Source: Xylophilus sp. (GTDB taxonomy: Bacteria > Pseudomonadota > Gammaproteobacteria > Burkholderiales > Burkholderiaceae_C). Taken from it: a stretch of DNA of 35,000 nucleotides. How positions within the stretch are numbered: the stretch's first letter is position 1; each line of letters begins with the position of its first letter. The position numbers and the translations under genes were made by a program. The stretch covers positions 1 through 35,000 of the forward strand of contig WNDY01000042.1 in NCBI GenBank assembly GCA_009914555.1, read 5' to 3'. Below, piece after piece: positions 34,592-35,000 of the stretch. The notes under the pieces are model-generated. The model worked only from the letters and a program-made list of their open reading frames with translations, was not told the DNA's origin and ran no database searches.

Positions 34592-35000
34592 ATGCGCTTC
34601 TTCAAGGATCTGAGCCTGTCGGCGGCCACCGCTGGCTTCGTTGCCGTCCTCGTCGGCTTCACGAGTTCCATCGCGATCGTCTACCAGGCCGCGCGTGCCT
34701 TCGGCGCGACCGAGGCGCAGATGACGTCCTGGATCTGGGCGCTGGGCTGGGGCGTCGGCCTGTGCACCCTGGTGCCGTCGCTGTGGTGGCGCAAGCCGGT
34801 CATGGTTGCCTGGTCCACGCCAGGCGCTGCGGTGCTGACCACGGCGGGGGCGGCCGGTGGCTTCTCGCTGCATGAGGCGGTCGGGGCTTTCATGGTCAGC
34901 GCGGTGCTCATCACGCTGCTTGGGGTGACCGGCTGGCTCGAGCGGCTGATGCGGCGCATCCCGGTCGCGATCGCCGCGGCGCTGCTGGCCGGCGTGCTGG
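34592..35000 (+). CDS. benE: BenE-family benzoate/H+ symporter, N-terminal part (partial)
   Basis: The open frame runs off the window end. It reads MRFFKDLSLSAATAGFVAVL, then GFTSSIAIVYQAARAFGAT, LVPSLWWRKPVMVAWSTPGA and GVTGWLERLMRRIPVAIA, with several membrane helices, as in BenE benzoate transporters. An in-frame ATG at 34577 is also possible. A GACAAT hexamer (34580-34585) just before ATG 34592 suggests a very short or absent leader. The substrate is inferred only from the family. Confidence 0.85.
   Translation, partial: MRFFKDLSLSAATAGFVAVLVGFTSSIAIVYQAARAFGATEAQMTSWIWALGWGVGLCTLVPSLWWRKPVMVAWSTPGAAVLTTAGAAGGFSLHEAVGAFMVSAVLITLLGVTGWLERLMRRIPVAIAAALLAGVL

Noticed and set aside
32237..34873. 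878-codon minus-strand open frame across gshA, kup and benE
   Set aside because: Same reason: low-complexity antisense sequence over genes with clear homology.

Overview
The window is a high-GC bacterial chromosome segment. Its gene content and order point to a betaproteobacterium of the order Burkholderiales, most likely family Comamonadaceae. The supporting signs are a split S10 ribosomal cluster behind tuf, a permease-free PTS with HPr kinase, the block fur-bamE-dapB-exbB-exbD ... leuS-lptE-holA-proA, the proteobacterial GshA type, and GC-rich intergenic repeats that resemble (from memory) repeats common in Comamonadaceae. No tRNA, rRNA, CRISPR array or intact insertion sequence was seen.

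Layout. 1-5691: end of tuf, then rpsJ, rplC, rplD, rplW, rplB, rpsS, rplV, rpsC, rplP, rpmC and rpsQ, closed by a strong terminator. A good sigma70-type promoter embedded in a hairpin sits in the unusually long rpsJ-rplC gap. 5759-9937: small metabolic and redox genes: a GNAT acetyltransferase, a membrane cytochrome b561, a cytochrome c'-like protein, a TlpA-type thioredoxin, a degenerate kinase/receiver protein and a lipoprotein. 9985-16404: the regulatory PTS in two parts, EIIA(Man)-HPr-EI and Hpf-EIIA(Ntr)-HPr kinase, separated by a decayed MTA/SAH nucleosidase gene and corA. 16460-19561: fur (convergent with hprK), bamE, dapB, exbB and exbD. 19562-25140: an accessory stretch between exbD and leuS. 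25248-35000: leuS-lptE-holA, proA, gshA, kup and the start of a benE-like transporter.

The accessory stretch is the most unusual part. It holds a shredded chemoreceptor remnant, an AT-rich patch, a PAS-GAF-GGDEF-EAL protein with key catalytic residues replaced in both output domains, a divergently transcribed phage-type (S24/LexA-like) repressor that has lost the Ser/Lys autocleavage dyad, and two divergent orphan TctC/Bug solute-binding proteins. A 7-bp inverted repeat lies in the 81-bp gap between the signalling gene and the repressor gene. I suggest, as inference only, that these two genes form a small regulatory module in which neither c-di-GMP turnover nor RecA-driven self-cleavage is the mechanism.

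The core genes fit together conventionally: translation (r-proteins, LeuRS, Hpf), envelope assembly (BamE, LptE), energised uptake (ExbBD, CorA, Kup), and nitrogen/carbon control through EI-HPr-EIIA phosphorylation with HprK acting on HPr Ser46. Many start regions carry a recognisable -10 hexamer with a poor -35.
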